Positions 25,769 through 33,926 of a stretch of 34,196 nucleotides of DNA are shown piece after piece (position 1 is the first letter of the stretch; every line of letters begins with the position of its first letter). The notes beneath the pieces are model-generated. The model was given only the letters and a program-made list of their open reading frames with translations. It did not search any database and was not told the origin of the DNA. A program made the translations under genes and the position numbers. The DNA is from Anaerolineae bacterium. GTDB lineage: Bacteria; Chloroflexota; Anaerolineae; JAFGEY01. The DNA lies in the NCBI GenBank assembly GCA_016929205.1, contig JAFGJF010000555.1, positions 1-34,196 on the forward strand. The letters run 5' to 3'.

Positions 25769-26608
25769 TTATGGCTGCTCTCGTTCACGACGCACTTTTT
25801 CAATAATGCGGTCGATAAAAAACCAATGAAAGACACCAGTGAAGGCCGGGGGAAGGTGGGCCAGGAGAAAATAGAGTTTGGTGTCGAACCCGGGCAGGAT
25901 GTAACGCTTGCGGCGTTCGATACCACGCATCACAACCTGCGCTACCTGGTCAGCCGTCTGGATCTTGACCTGCCCTTCGATACGCATCGTCTCCGGCGGC
26001 TTGGTTTGGTTCTCACAAGCCAGCCCGGGCGTATCGGTGGTCGGCGGAAACACGACTGATACATTGATACCATATGGTCGCATTTCTTGACGCAGCGCTT
26101 CCGAGAAACCTCGCACGGCGAATTTGGCGGCACTGTAGGCACTAAAGCCAAAAATGGCGTAAAATCCCGCCACGGAGGAAAAATTGACAATGTGACCGCG
26201 TTTTCGAGCCATCATCGCCGGCAAGACGGCCTTGGTGGCGTGCAGCGTCCCCATAAAGTCGACGGCTATCGTGTCGTGAAAAACGTCGATTTCGAGTTGC
26301 TCAACATAGCCGGGATGGCAAAACCCGGCTGCATTGATCAAGAGTTCGGGCGGAAAATCACCGGCGATCAGGCCGTGGATCGCATCCTCTGTCTGCTCCC
26401 AGCTTGCCAGGTCGGTCGAACAGACCTGAAAACGTTGTGCAGGATATTGCCGCAAGGTCTCGAGTTCGGACAGCGATTCGTCCAGCAAGGGCTGGCGCCG
26501 GGCAATAAGAGAAACGTGTGCACCGCATTGGGCCAACAGGCATGACAGAGCACGCCCAATGCCGCTGGACCCACCGGTCACGATCGCGTGTCGATTGTGC
26601 AAATCCAT
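25769..26608 (-). CDS. 3-ketodihydrosphingosine reductase-like SDR
   Basis: A 279-residue short-chain dehydrogenase. TGGSSGIG at 11-18 binds NADPH, NAAG is at 92-95, and Ser145, Tyr158 and Lys162 form the catalytic set. The segment FPPTTDTPGLACENQTKPPET (187-207) is the hallmark of eukaryotic KDSR/TSC10, and the C-terminus (about 240-268) is hydrophobic as in the membrane-associated members. It should reduce 3-ketodihydrosphingosine to dihydrosphingosine, the product of the neighbouring Spt. The ATG at 26608 has GGGGAGG five bases upstream; an ATG at 26626 is less likely. It is upstream of spt on the same strand, 137 bases apart. Confidence 0.85.
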   Translation of the reverse strand: MDLHNRHAIVTGGSSGIGRALSCLLAQCGAHVSLIARRQPLLDESLSELETLRQYPAQRFQVCSTDLASWEQTEDAIHGLIAGDFPPELLINAAGFCHPGYVEQLEIDVFHDTIAVDFMGTLHATKAVLPAMMARKRGHIVNFSSVAGFYAIFGFSAYSAAKFAVRGFSEALRQEMRPYGINVSVVFPPTTDTPGLACENQTKPPETMRIEGQVKIQTADQVAQVVMRGIERRKRYILPGFDTKLYFLLAHLPPAFTGVFHWFFIDRIIEKVRREREQP

Positions 26609-26926
26609 GCTTGCCTCCCCTGACATATGTTGTCATGGTAAGAACCCCAAAAATCGCATATAGTCACGATGACTGGCGCAAGAACTTGCACGATCTCGTT
26701 GGGGATGCTTTCAAGCAGAGGGGTGGCAGACAGGGTACCGTGTTGTTTTGGAAGAGGCAATCGCACTCGGGTTTTTGCCACACCGTCGTCGAGGCTCTAG
26801 CCGGTTCGTGCCGTTTGGTTGATAGGCAACGTCCTACTGGAGCCTCGATTCCAGGTTGATTGTGTCGTATTCACTTGTTCTCGGTGGCAGGGTCTGCATC
26901 CAAGTGGTTGGGGCGTATGGCGCCTG
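26609..26926. other. Gene-free stretch upstream of the sphingoid-base operon
   Basis: These 318 bases contain no open frame with a ribosome site or family match. The only structure seen is the inverted repeat TGACA-N5-TGTCA at 26621-26635, just before the ribosome site of the reductase gene, which could be an operator. No convincing -35/-10 pair or terminator was found. Confidence 0.4.
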
Positions 26927-27157
26927 CTAGCGCTGCGGGTAAACCGGTTTTTGGGGTTGCGACAGCTTTTTCAGGAGCCAGACGAGCAGCAGCAAGGCCA
27001 ATCCAAAAGCGATGAGATTCCACAGCCCGCCCAAGAGACCGCCAAACACTGCACCGATAACGGACAAGACGAGACCGATGACGCCAAAAACGACCGACAG
27101 CACAAACCCCACCAGCACAAAGGGCAACTTGATCAACCAGAATAACAGTTCCAACAT
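26927..27157 (-). CDS. Small hydrophobic membrane protein
   Basis: A 76-residue protein, hydrophobic over residues 1-65 with two or three membrane segments rich in Gly, Val and Leu, and a short basic tail (KKLSQPQKPVYPQR). AAGGAG lies five bases before the ATG, which makes it a credible gene despite its size. No family is recognised. It follows the ribbon-helix-helix gene by 89 bases, with an inverted repeat between. Confidence 0.7.
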   Translation of the reverse strand: MLELLFWLIKLPFVLVGFVLSVVFGVIGLVLSVIGAVFGGLLGGLWNLIAFGLALLLLVWLLKKLSQPQKPVYPQR

Positions 27158-27185
27158 CGTATCTCCTTGAGGTGTGTTTGAAATG

Positions 27186-27221
27186 GCTCACGGATTCACA
27201 CAGACGTATTTATCCGTGAGC
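27186..27221 (-). terminator. Terminator-like inverted repeat after the RHH gene
   Basis: GCTCACGGAT (27186-27195) and ATCCGTGAGC (27212-27221) form a perfect 10-bp stem with a 16-base loop. The minus-strand side is followed by only CATTTC, so it lacks a good U-tract; the plus-strand side is followed by GATTTT. It may be a partial terminator or attenuator between the two genes. Confidence 0.45.
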
Positions 27222-27246
27222 GATTTTCAGTACAACAGATGCCAAC

Positions 27247-27579
27247 CTATTTTTGCACCAGGTCTGCGAGTTCGGCCTGCAGCGCATCGATCTTGGACGT
27301 GACCTCGGCGATCTGGTCGAACAACGCCGCACTGCTTTCGATGCCGCGCTGCAGCAGAAAAGCCGCGCTTTCAGAGCGGCTCTTGCAGATCCCGCCAGAG
27401 ACGAGCATGTCGAGCTTGGACAATGCTTCGTCGTTGACGCGGACCATCACCGTGTTGCCACGTGCAGTGAGGGCCGTTTCCAGCGAGGCCATAACGTTGT
27501 TGATGGCCTTGCTCACGCTTTCGCTCGCCGATGGCTTTTTGGTTTCTTCGGTGCCTGTTTCTTTTGCTTTTTCGCTCAT
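27247..27579 (-). CDS. Ribbon-helix-helix-like DNA-binding protein
   Basis: A 110-residue protein. Residues 1-25 are charged and likely disordered. Residues 43-82 give a beta-strand (NTVMVRVND) and two helices (EALSKLDMLVSGG, SRSESAAFLLQRGI), the pattern of CopG/MetJ-type ribbon-helix-helix repressors. Residues 87-110 look like a coiled coil. It may be a transcriptional regulator, perhaps of itself and the small membrane protein downstream. There is no toxin gene, so an antitoxin role is not supported. The ATG has TAGGAG at a good distance. Confidence 0.7.
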   Translation of the reverse strand: MSEKAKETGTEETKKPSASESVSKAINNVMASLETALTARGNTVMVRVNDEALSKLDMLVSGGICKSRSESAAFLLQRGIESSAALFDQIAEVTSKIDALQAELADLVQK

Positions 27580-27865
27580 TGTTTTTCTCCTATAGAAAAA
27601 AAGTGTCTACGAGTGTTAATTGTATTTTTGTTTCTTGTAATCCTATTACGTGTAAGGGTGTTGCAAAGTTTCAGAATTGAAGGGAAATGTTGAGGAAAAA
27701 GCAAAACTCGAGGCAGAGATGGACAGGGTGAGAAGCGGCTATCGAGTTGACAGAGTTTAGGACTGTGTTACAATAGGCCAGGCAAGCCCCATCCCGTTTT
27801 TCACTCAATCAAGCTGCATGGACAAGGCCGGGTTTTCTATTCGTTTACCGTAGAAAGGGAATACA
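27580..27865. other. AT-rich intergenic region between divergent genes
   Basis: This 286-base gap separates the minus-strand RHH gene from the plus-strand 85-residue gene. The segment 27594-27690 is clearly more AT-rich than its surroundings. It must contain the RHH gene's promoter (TACAAT-like hexamers are present on the minus strand, without a good -35 element) and holds the plus-strand promoter at 27747-27774. No gene was found. Confidence 0.6.
27747..27774 (+). promoter_or_regulatory. Sigma-70-type promoter for the 85-residue gene and transaldolase-like gene
   Basis: Perfect TTGACA (27747-27752), a 16-base spacer and TACAAT (27769-27774). The start point would be near 27781, leaving a leader of about 85 bases before the ATG at 27866. 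Confidence 0.65.
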
Positions 27866-28123
27866 ATGGCTTGCAGCAATGACCAGGTCTGGCGTCTCAG
27901 CGAAGCACTGTGGATCAGCGAAACCAAGAATCTGGCTTGTTTCGAATGCTACCAACCGCAGTACGGCCTGGTCGTGCGCAACATTGAGCAGGAATTGGTG
28001 CCCTTGTGCCTGCACAAGGCGCGCTTGAACGAGGTGTCGCACCTGCCGGATCGCTACCCGGAATCGTTTGAAAAGAACGTCGGCGAACGACGCATCCAGG
28101 CATTGGGCATACCTTCTCTGTGA
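27866..28123 (+). CDS. Hypothetical 85-residue protein
   Basis: Not recognised. The protein is soluble and mixed in composition, with a Cys-x2-Cys pair (ACFECYQPQYG, residues 31-41) and one more cysteine in PLCLHKARLNEV near 50. AAAGGGA five bases before the ATG and a good promoter 90 bases upstream make it a credible gene. The transaldolase-like gene follows after 17 bases, so they are almost certainly co-transcribed and may act together. A metal- or cluster-binding role is possible but three cysteines are few. Confidence 0.65.
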   Translation: MACSNDQVWRLSEALWISETKNLACFECYQPQYGLVVRNIEQELVPLCLHKARLNEVSHLPDRYPESFEKNVGERRIQALGIPSL

Positions 28124-28140
28124 AAGGTGAGCTTTAGGAC

Positions 28141-29868
28141 GTGACGGCTGTCGTGCAAGCAATCGAACGCGAATACCAGCACCGGCAAGCGGCTGGAAAT
28201 GAGGACACAATCGCCATGATCGCGCGGGGGCAAGCGTCAGAGGCCATAGAGACTCTATTGTTCTTTACCCCGCCTCGCACATTCCCGGCGCGCCTGGATC
28301 GGATCTTGTTCGAGATCGAGGCCCGGTTCAAACGCCTGGATGAGGATCTTGAGACAACGGTCCTGGATTTCCTGGTCGAACTCACGCTGGGGTTGAATTC
28401 GTTCCTTCCTCGCTGGAACCTGCAACATACAGAACGGCACGGCACGTTTGCCATGACAGAGGCCGATGTGGCGCAGGCCGCAAAAAAGAGCGGCGACCTG
28501 GCGGTGGCGCTGGGTACACAGTCTCCAATTGCAGCCAGCCGTCTGCTGTCCACGCTGCAGGCGGAAACAGCAGCCCGCTTCCGGGCCGAAAAGGCACAGG
28601 ATCCCGAGGCCGAGGCGCAGGCCATCGCCGGCGGCTCCCTCAAAACGTATTTGACGCGAACCAAAGCAGACATCGCGCACAGCCATTTGCGTCGCATCGC
28701 CGAGATGCGGGACGCGGGCCTGACGCCGACCGAACTGGGCAACGACTATGCCCAGTTTCTCAAATACGCCATGCTTCTTGGCATCTCGTTTGTGACCACC
28801 AACCCGGTCTTGATCGACATCGCCTGGCAGAATGAACGTGCGCGATGGAACGAGGCGCTCGATGCGATCGTAGCCGAGCACCCGAGCGCGAATGCGGATG
28901 AACGGGTCCGGCTGCTGACGGTCGAGATCGTGCTCGACAGCATGCGCCGCCTGCGTCCCCTGTTTTTGCTCACTCGAGGGCAGACGGGTTACGTGTGTTT
29001 GCAAGTCAATCCAAGGGAACACGATGACGCCGGAGCGATGATCGCTTACGCATCGTCCACCTACGAAACGATGCGGCACAGGCTGGATGGCGGCGTGCCC
29101 AACGTCGTTTTTAAACTGCCAGCCACAAAGGCCGGTCTGGAAGCGTGCGCGGCGCTGGTTCAGCACGGCATCGGGGTCACGATCACGGTCTGTTTTGGCC
29201 TGTTTCAGCATTTGCCGTTCGCGCGCGTGATCGCGTCCGCGATCGGTGAGGGCCGGGCACTGGTCTCGTATCTGGTCGAGATGAACGGCCGGCTGGCGTA
29301 TCCGGTGCGGGACGAACTGTTAGCGAAAGCGGATGTCTTGGCCGAGCTCGATATCGACGAAGCTCAGATCCGGGAAGCGGCGGCCTGGGCCGGTGTAGCT
29401 GTTCTCAAAAAGCTGCACCGGCTGTTGGGCAAACAGGAGGTTGACCTGACCCGGATCCGGCCGCTCGTCGCTTCCCTGCGCATCTACCAGGGACAAGCGT
29501 ACCGGACGCTGCCCGGCGCCTTTCCCGACATCACCGAAACGTTGGGCACGGGCACGATCAGCGTCTTTCCCGACGTGCGCAACGCCTTTGATGGCGAACC
29601 AGAATGCGAGCTGCAGCCGAGGCAGGTCGAGCAATCGGTACCGGAAAAAGTGCTTGCTGTGCTCGCACACAGCGAGCTGTTCCGGCAGGCCTACTATGTG
29701 GCCGACCGTTATTGGGTATCCGACGAGGATGCACGCTTTTGTCCCGCGCACGCCCTGACGCTGCAAGATGAGGCTCGCGTTCTGGCCTGGGCGCCGGTCC
29801 GGCACACGCTCGGACAGTTTATCGAGAGTTACGATGCGCTGATCGAATGCGTTCAGGAGCGCATGTAA
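28141..29868 (+). CDS. Divergent, large transaldolase-like protein
   Basis: A 575-residue protein, far longer than the usual 210-390 residues of transaldolases. The middle part carries the class I aldolase pattern of that family: FVTTNPVL at 217-224, YVCLQVNPR at 284-292, FKLPATKAGLEA at 324-335 with Lys325 as the expected Schiff-base lysine, and GIGVTITVCFGLFQ at 343-356. Residues 1-200 form an extra, mainly helical N-terminal part, and the last 150 residues are also non-standard. A sugar-phosphate transaldolase or aldolase reaction is likely, but the substrate is open. The start is GTG with AGGTGAG about nine bases upstream. It shares a transcript with the 85-residue gene. Confidence 0.75.
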   Translation: MTAVVQAIEREYQHRQAAGNEDTIAMIARGQASEAIETLLFFTPPRTFPARLDRILFEIEARFKRLDEDLETTVLDFLVELTLGLNSFLPRWNLQHTERHGTFAMTEADVAQAAKKSGDLAVALGTQSPIAASRLLSTLQAETAARFRAEKAQDPEAEAQAIAGGSLKTYLTRTKADIAHSHLRRIAEMRDAGLTPTELGNDYAQFLKYAMLLGISFVTTNPVLIDIAWQNERARWNEALDAIVAEHPSANADERVRLLTVEIVLDSMRRLRPLFLLTRGQTGYVCLQVNPREHDDAGAMIAYASSTYETMRHRLDGGVPNVVFKLPATKAGLEACAALVQHGIGVTITVCFGLFQHLPFARVIASAIGEGRALVSYLVEMNGRLAYPVRDELLAKADVLAELDIDEAQIREAAAWAGVAVLKKLHRLLGKQEVDLTRIRPLVASLRIYQGQAYRTLPGAFPDITETLGTGTISVFPDVRNAFDGEPECELQPRQVEQSVPEKVLAVLAHSELFRQAYYVADRYWVSDEDARFCPAHALTLQDEARVLAWAPVRHTLGQFIESYDALIECVQERM

Positions 29869-29912
29869 GGAGCGTTCAAAACACCAGGATAACGCTGAAA
29901 AGCGGCGCGTGC

Positions 29913-30674
29913 CTAGGTGCTACCTTGCGGTGCATGGCATACCCAGTCCGGCCAGTTGATGGTCGTGCCGTGACAGCCGGCATCGCTCACTTGGAGAATA
30001 AGCGTCAAGACCTCAGCGGGTGTGCCGTTCACACCCCAGGCCCTGACTTCCGGCACGACGTGACTTGCCCGGGCGACGAGCGCACCGTTGACCTGGTCGG
30101 CGCGGGGGCAGAGCTGGAACAATTCGAGTTCCCGCGCCCGGGAGAGCGCTTCGGCATCCACCTGCTGGACCAACCACCCCAGGCGCAGCGTAGGACGGAT
30201 CTGTCTCATCGCCGCCAACGATTCGAGAGAAAAAGACGTGATGATGCAGTGTTGCTGCAGGTTGTGCTCGTCGATCGCGCGGGCGACCTTTTCCGGCAGC
30301 GCCGCGGCCCGTCCTTTGAGCTCGACGTGATAGGTCAGCGACGCGCCATAGGCCGCAAACAGGGCGTCCAGCGACAGCATCCGCTCGCCGCGATACAAAA
30401 AGGGCGAAAAGAACGACCCCATATCTAGATTGACCAAGTCCTCCCAAGACAGCTCTTCGACCACGATCGGACCGTGCCCGTAACGCGCCAGCGTGCGGTC
30501 GTGGCACAGGACAACCTGCCCGCCGGTGGTGAGTTGGGTGTCCAGTTCGACCTCGCGAACGCCCATTTTGATCGCCAGATCGAACGCCGAGCGCGTGTTT
30601 TCCGGGGCATAGGCCGACGCGCCACGATGGGCGATGATGCGAAAATGATCGGGAACCAGGATGGGCAGGGGCAT
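29913..30674 (-). CDS. Glycerophosphodiester phosphodiesterase
   Basis: A 253-residue GDPD-family enzyme, which hydrolyses glycerophosphodiesters to glycerol 3-phosphate and an alcohol. The N-terminal signature is complete: His16-Arg17 in IAHRG, ENT at 25-27, Glu43 and Asp45 in EVELDTQLT, and His58-Asp59 in LCHDRTL. VELKG near residue 130 supplies the further metal-binding glutamate. No signal peptide, so it is probably cytoplasmic like UgpQ. The ATG at 30674 has GAGGA eight bases upstream; the open frame continues to 30767 without such a site. It converges on the transaldolase-like gene. Confidence 0.92.
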   Translation of the reverse strand: MPLPILVPDHFRIIAHRGASAYAPENTRSAFDLAIKMGVREVELDTQLTTGGQVVLCHDRTLARYGHGPIVVEELSWEDLVNLDMGSFFSPFLYRGERMLSLDALFAAYGASLTYHVELKGRAAALPEKVARAIDEHNLQQHCIITSFSLESLAAMRQIRPTLRLGWLVQQVDAEALSRARELELFQLCPRADQVNGALVARASHVVPEVRAWGVNGTPAEVLTLILQVSDAGCHGTTINWPDWVCHAPQGST

Positions 30675-30938
30675 TGGCTTTGTCCTCGTCTCATAAGATC
30701 CTTGTCTTTGCTCTCGTCTCGATATCGCCTGGAAATTGTATCCCAAGCCGCACGAAAAGACAAACACGAAACCAGTGTATTTCTAATGAAAATCAAATGG
30801 GAAAATGATGTCGCTGCGGTATGCCGTCCACCACGAGGTCATAACTGAACGCTGCCCAAGCAGCGACGGGATCGTTTGGACATTCCGGAGCGGCGCAGAG
30901 ATCGCGCGCATTGCCAGAGCCGTTGCCGTTCACGACGC

Positions 30939-32642
30939 CTAGATTTTGCCAAACGCGCCCTGTAGCATACGAAGCGGGCGGAAACGAAGCAGCCGCGTCG
31001 GCCAGTTCATCTCGTCTTTCTTGCAGATCGTGGCATAACCGAGGCTGGTAAAGCGCTGCATCACCTCTTGGATTCTCGCTTCCCGAGCACGTTCATCCTG
31101 TATCATGAGCGCATTGTCGACCTCGTGCATGATCTGTTTTTCCTGCTCGATTCGCTGCTCGATCTGTGCGGCGACCCGCGGCGTCAAGAGTCCGTATGTT
31201 CGTTTCAAGCGGTTGAGTCCCAATGCCGCTTCGTAAGTGCTGGAGACCAGTTCGTCTCGACTCATCCACTCTGTCTCATAGTTGAGGGTGTATTTCCAAC
31301 TGGGTGCGAGCAGCGCCTGGCGGTGCTCTTCCAGGCTTGTATAAAAGAGACGGTAGCCGTGTTTGGCCGGATCCTCGAACACGCTGCTGCCGGGATCGAC
31401 GAACGGCGCCAGCGGAGAAATAAAGGGAATGAGACGCTCGAACCTCTGGAGCAACGTCTCACAATAGTCGATCGTCTCGCGTACCGAGGCCGGCGTCTGC
31501 CGGGGCAGACCGATCATAAAGAACACGTCCACCCGCTTACAGCCCAGTGCTAGCGCGTCGCTGATAGAACGTTCCAGCGAGACATTGTCATAGTTTCGCC
31601 CAAAGGCGCGTCGAACTGTTTCATCGTGCGATTCCGGCGAGATCTGGATGTTAAAGTTGGGGATCGCCCGCGCGGCGCGTTCCAACAAGCCGCCGGGAGG
31701 GGGTGCAAAAAACTCGAGTGCTATCTCGTTTTCGATCTTTTGTTTCGCGATCTCGTCCAGGAAGATTTGTGCATAGCCGGGATCGCGCTGCAGGATATCG
31801 CCCAAGGTAAAAGATGGTGCCTTGATGTAACGCGCGATCAGGCCGATGTCGCGGGCCAACTGGGCAGGATCGCGCATCGCCGGCGCCGCGCGCTTGCAGA
31901 TCTGGCGATAGGCCGAGGCCGACCCGCCGCAGGTCACACAGTTGTGAATGCAGCCTCGACAGGACAAGCCAACGACGATGGGATAGGTCAGCCAGGACAG
32001 AAAAGGCAGGTGGCCTAGCAGATCGTGATGCCGGGCTGTGGAGCGCATGATCTGGCGATAGTCCAGGGAGATGGCGTCGATGTCGGATGGCACGTGGATC
32101 AAGTCGTTGACGTGAACGCCGTTCTCGTCCTTCCAGGTCAGGTTAGGTATATGCTCGGGTATTCGTCCGTCTTTGATCGCGCACACAAGTTGGCGCAACG
32201 GCTCTTCGGCCGAATCGCCCCGGATGACGTAATCGACCTGCGGATACTGGATCAATTCCTCGTGGTAATAAGAAGAGGACAGCCCGCCAAAAATGATCGG
32301 AATCTGGGGGTGGTGTGTTTTGACAATCCGGGCCAGTTCCAGGCTGCCCTGGGCGTGAACTAGCCAATGGAGGTCGATCCCAAAGGCCACGGGGCGCAGC
32401 GATTTGACCAGCTTTTCCGCGTCAAATCGCTTGCTCTGCAACATACGCAGGGCGACGTTGATGATTCTGACCGAGTGCCCGTGTCGCTGCAGGTATTCGA
32501 GCATGGTCATAAAGCCGATGGGGTACATCTCGAATATCTGCGTCGAGGGCACCACGTCGCTCACAGGGCCAAAGAGCATGGCCTTTTTTCTAAAGTCGTA
32601 CACGCTCGGGGCGTGCAAGAGGACGAGATCGGCTTGAGCCAT
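30939..32642 (-). CDS. B12-binding-domain radical SAM protein
   Basis: A 567-residue protein. Residues 1-160 form a cobalamin-binding Rossmann-like domain, including the MLEYLQRHGHSVRIINV helix-strand and IIFGGLSSSYY. The radical SAM core follows with Cys231-x3-Cys235-x2-Cys238 (CIHNCVTC) for the 4Fe-4S cluster, with an additional Cys228 just before it. The C-terminal 150 residues are helical and charged. It resembles the group of B12-binding radical SAM proteins once typified by Ta0216 of Thermoplasma; this name is from memory. The reaction could be a methylation or a rearrangement of an unknown substrate. The ATG at 32642 is chosen because the domain starts there; upstream extension to 32699 does not match. 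It is divergent from the prenyltransferase gene. Confidence 0.85.
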   Translation of the reverse strand: MAQADLVLLHAPSVYDFRKKAMLFGPVSDVVPSTQIFEMYPIGFMTMLEYLQRHGHSVRIINVALRMLQSKRFDAEKLVKSLRPVAFGIDLHWLVHAQGSLELARIVKTHHPQIPIIFGGLSSSYYHEELIQYPQVDYVIRGDSAEEPLRQLVCAIKDGRIPEHIPNLTWKDENGVHVNDLIHVPSDIDAISLDYRQIMRSTARHHDLLGHLPFLSWLTYPIVVGLSCRGCIHNCVTCGGSASAYRQICKRAAPAMRDPAQLARDIGLIARYIKAPSFTLGDILQRDPGYAQIFLDEIAKQKIENEIALEFFAPPPGGLLERAARAIPNFNIQISPESHDETVRRAFGRNYDNVSLERSISDALALGCKRVDVFFMIGLPRQTPASVRETIDYCETLLQRFERLIPFISPLAPFVDPGSSVFEDPAKHGYRLFYTSLEEHRQALLAPSWKYTLNYETEWMSRDELVSSTYEAALGLNRLKRTYGLLTPRVAAQIEQRIEQEKQIMHEVDNALMIQDERAREARIQEVMQRFTSLGYATICKKDEMNWPTRLLRFRPLRMLQGAFGKI

Positions 32643-32755
32643 TGGTTTGCACAGTCTCACTTTCCAACTTGTTGCGCTTCCAGCCACACAGGGACACACA
32701 GTCCTTTATGTTACCAAAAACCGGGGTAAAAAGCAACTGCTGCTGGTGTCAAAAC

Positions 32756-32784
32756 TTGAATTTCCGCCCGGTTGTGTCTATAAT
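32756..32784 (+). promoter_or_regulatory. Sigma-70-type promoter for the prenyltransferase gene
   Basis: TTGAAT (32756-32761), a 17-base spacer and a perfect TATAAT (32779-32784). The start point would be near 32791, giving a leader of about 58 bases before the ATG at 32849. Confidence 0.65.
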
Positions 32785-32848
32785 CAATCGCAATGACCAA
32801 GTGGCTCTAGTCGCCCGGGGCGAGATTCTTCAATCGAGGTATGGAAAA

Positions 32849-33745
32849 ATGACAAACAGGACCAAGGACTCGTTGGGACCTATACGCTTGCCTTTTCTTG
32901 TCCTGACCCCGGCCTGCGTGATAGTGGGACTCGGGACGGCCGTGTGGACGGCGGGACGGGTGAATGCCTTTCATTTCGTGCTCGCCCTCATTGGCGCCCT
33001 CGGCGCGCACGTCAGCGTCAACGCTTTTAACGAATATGTTGATTTTAAAAGCGGCCTGGATGCACGAACTACGCGCACGCCGTTCAGCGGCGGCAGTGGA
33101 ACGCTGCCGGCCAACCCCTCGCTGGCGCGCACGGCGCTGGCAATCGCAGTGGGATCCCTGGTCCTGACATCCCTGATCGGGCTTTATTTTTTGTTTGCCA
33201 GGGGGGTGTGGCTGCTGCCGGTGGGTCTGTTGGGTTTGTTCGTGATCTTGAGCTATACGCCCTGGCTGGCGCGCCGTCCGGTGTTATGCCTGATCGCCCC
33301 CGGCCTGGGGTTTGGCCCGCTGATGGTGATCGGCACGCATTTTGTGCTCACCGGTGAGCACAGTTGGGTGGCCTTTTGGGCGTCGCTGATCCCGTTCTTT
33401 TTGGTCAACGACCTGCTGCTTTTGAACCAGTTCCCCGATGTCGAGGCCGACCGCAGCATCGGCCGCCGGCATCTGCCGATCGTGATCGGCAGGCGGGGCA
33501 GCAGCCTGGTCTACGGCGCGTTTTTGCTGCTGACCTACCTGGCGATCACTGTGGGCGTCCTACTGGGGATGCTGCCTGCAGCCAGCCTGATCGGATTGCT
33601 GACGATCGCCCTCGCCGTGCCGGCAACGATCAATGCGTATCGTTACGCGGAAGAGATGGACAAGCTGATTCCGTCTATGGGGTTGAACGTGATCGTAAAC
33701 ATTCTCACGCCGGTGTTGGTGGCGATTGGACTGTTTATCGGCTGA
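32849..33745 (+). CDS. UbiA family prenyltransferase
   Basis: A 298-residue inner-membrane enzyme with about eight or nine hydrophobic segments. The first aspartate-rich motif is NEYVDFKSGLD (Asn61, Asp65, Asp71), the second is DVEADRSIGRRHLP (Asp near 195-199), both needed for magnesium and prenyl diphosphate binding. Family members attach polyprenyl chains to aromatic rings; the N-x3-D pattern is similar to MenA (menaquinone), but digeranylgeranylglyceryl-type or chlorophyll-type acceptors cannot be excluded. No other quinone genes are nearby. The start has GAGGT eight bases upstream, and an open frame extending to 32642 lies before the promoter and is not coding. Confidence 0.88.
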   Translation: MTNRTKDSLGPIRLPFLVLTPACVIVGLGTAVWTAGRVNAFHFVLALIGALGAHVSVNAFNEYVDFKSGLDARTTRTPFSGGSGTLPANPSLARTALAIAVGSLVLTSLIGLYFLFARGVWLLPVGLLGLFVILSYTPWLARRPVLCLIAPGLGFGPLMVIGTHFVLTGEHSWVAFWASLIPFFLVNDLLLLNQFPDVEADRSIGRRHLPIVIGRRGSSLVYGAFLLLTYLAITVGVLLGMLPAASLIGLLTIALAVPATINAYRYAEEMDKLIPSMGLNVIVNILTPVLVAIGLFIG

Positions 33746-33833
33746 GATCGATTCTAACCCTTTTCTACTCTTTCTATAACCGTCCTGAGACCTTTCCGTC
33801 GTATAATGAACATCATTTATAGTAGATCGGGCT

Positions 33834-33855
33834 GCCCGGCGATTCATCGTCGGGC
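33834..33855 (+). other. Hairpin in the leader of the beta-helix protein gene
   Basis: GCCCGGCGAT pairs with ATCGTCGGGC around a TC turn (33834-33855), about 70 bases before the TTG start, with one G-T pair. There is no T-run, so it is not a terminator. A TATAAT at 33802-33807 lies upstream but has no recognisable -35 element, so its promoter role is weak. Confidence 0.35.
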
Positions 33856-33926
33856 GACGAGACAACGTCCCATGAACGGGGCTATGAACGTCCGCGCTGG
33901 CCCGCCCCGCTGTGGAGAAGGTATCA

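Noticed and set aside
26578..26781. Minus-strand open frame of 67 codons upstream of the KDSR-like gene
   Set aside because: It overlaps the start of the reductase gene, has no ribosome site and no recognisable protein pattern.
26819..27145. Plus-strand open frame opposite the small membrane protein
   Set aside because: It is rich in Gln and Pro, has no ribosome site, and is the antisense reading of a better-supported gene.
29869..29912. Possible terminator after the transaldolase-like gene (AGCGTT / AACGCT pairing)
   Set aside because: The stem is only six base pairs around a 14-base loop, with no T-run after it.
32642..32848. Longer N-terminus for the UbiA-type protein
   Set aside because: The stretch contains the predicted promoter and reads as non-family sequence.
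33802..33807. TATAAT as the -10 element of a promoter for the beta-helix gene
   Set aside because: No sequence resembling TTGACA lies 16-19 bases upstream, so a promoter call is not supported.
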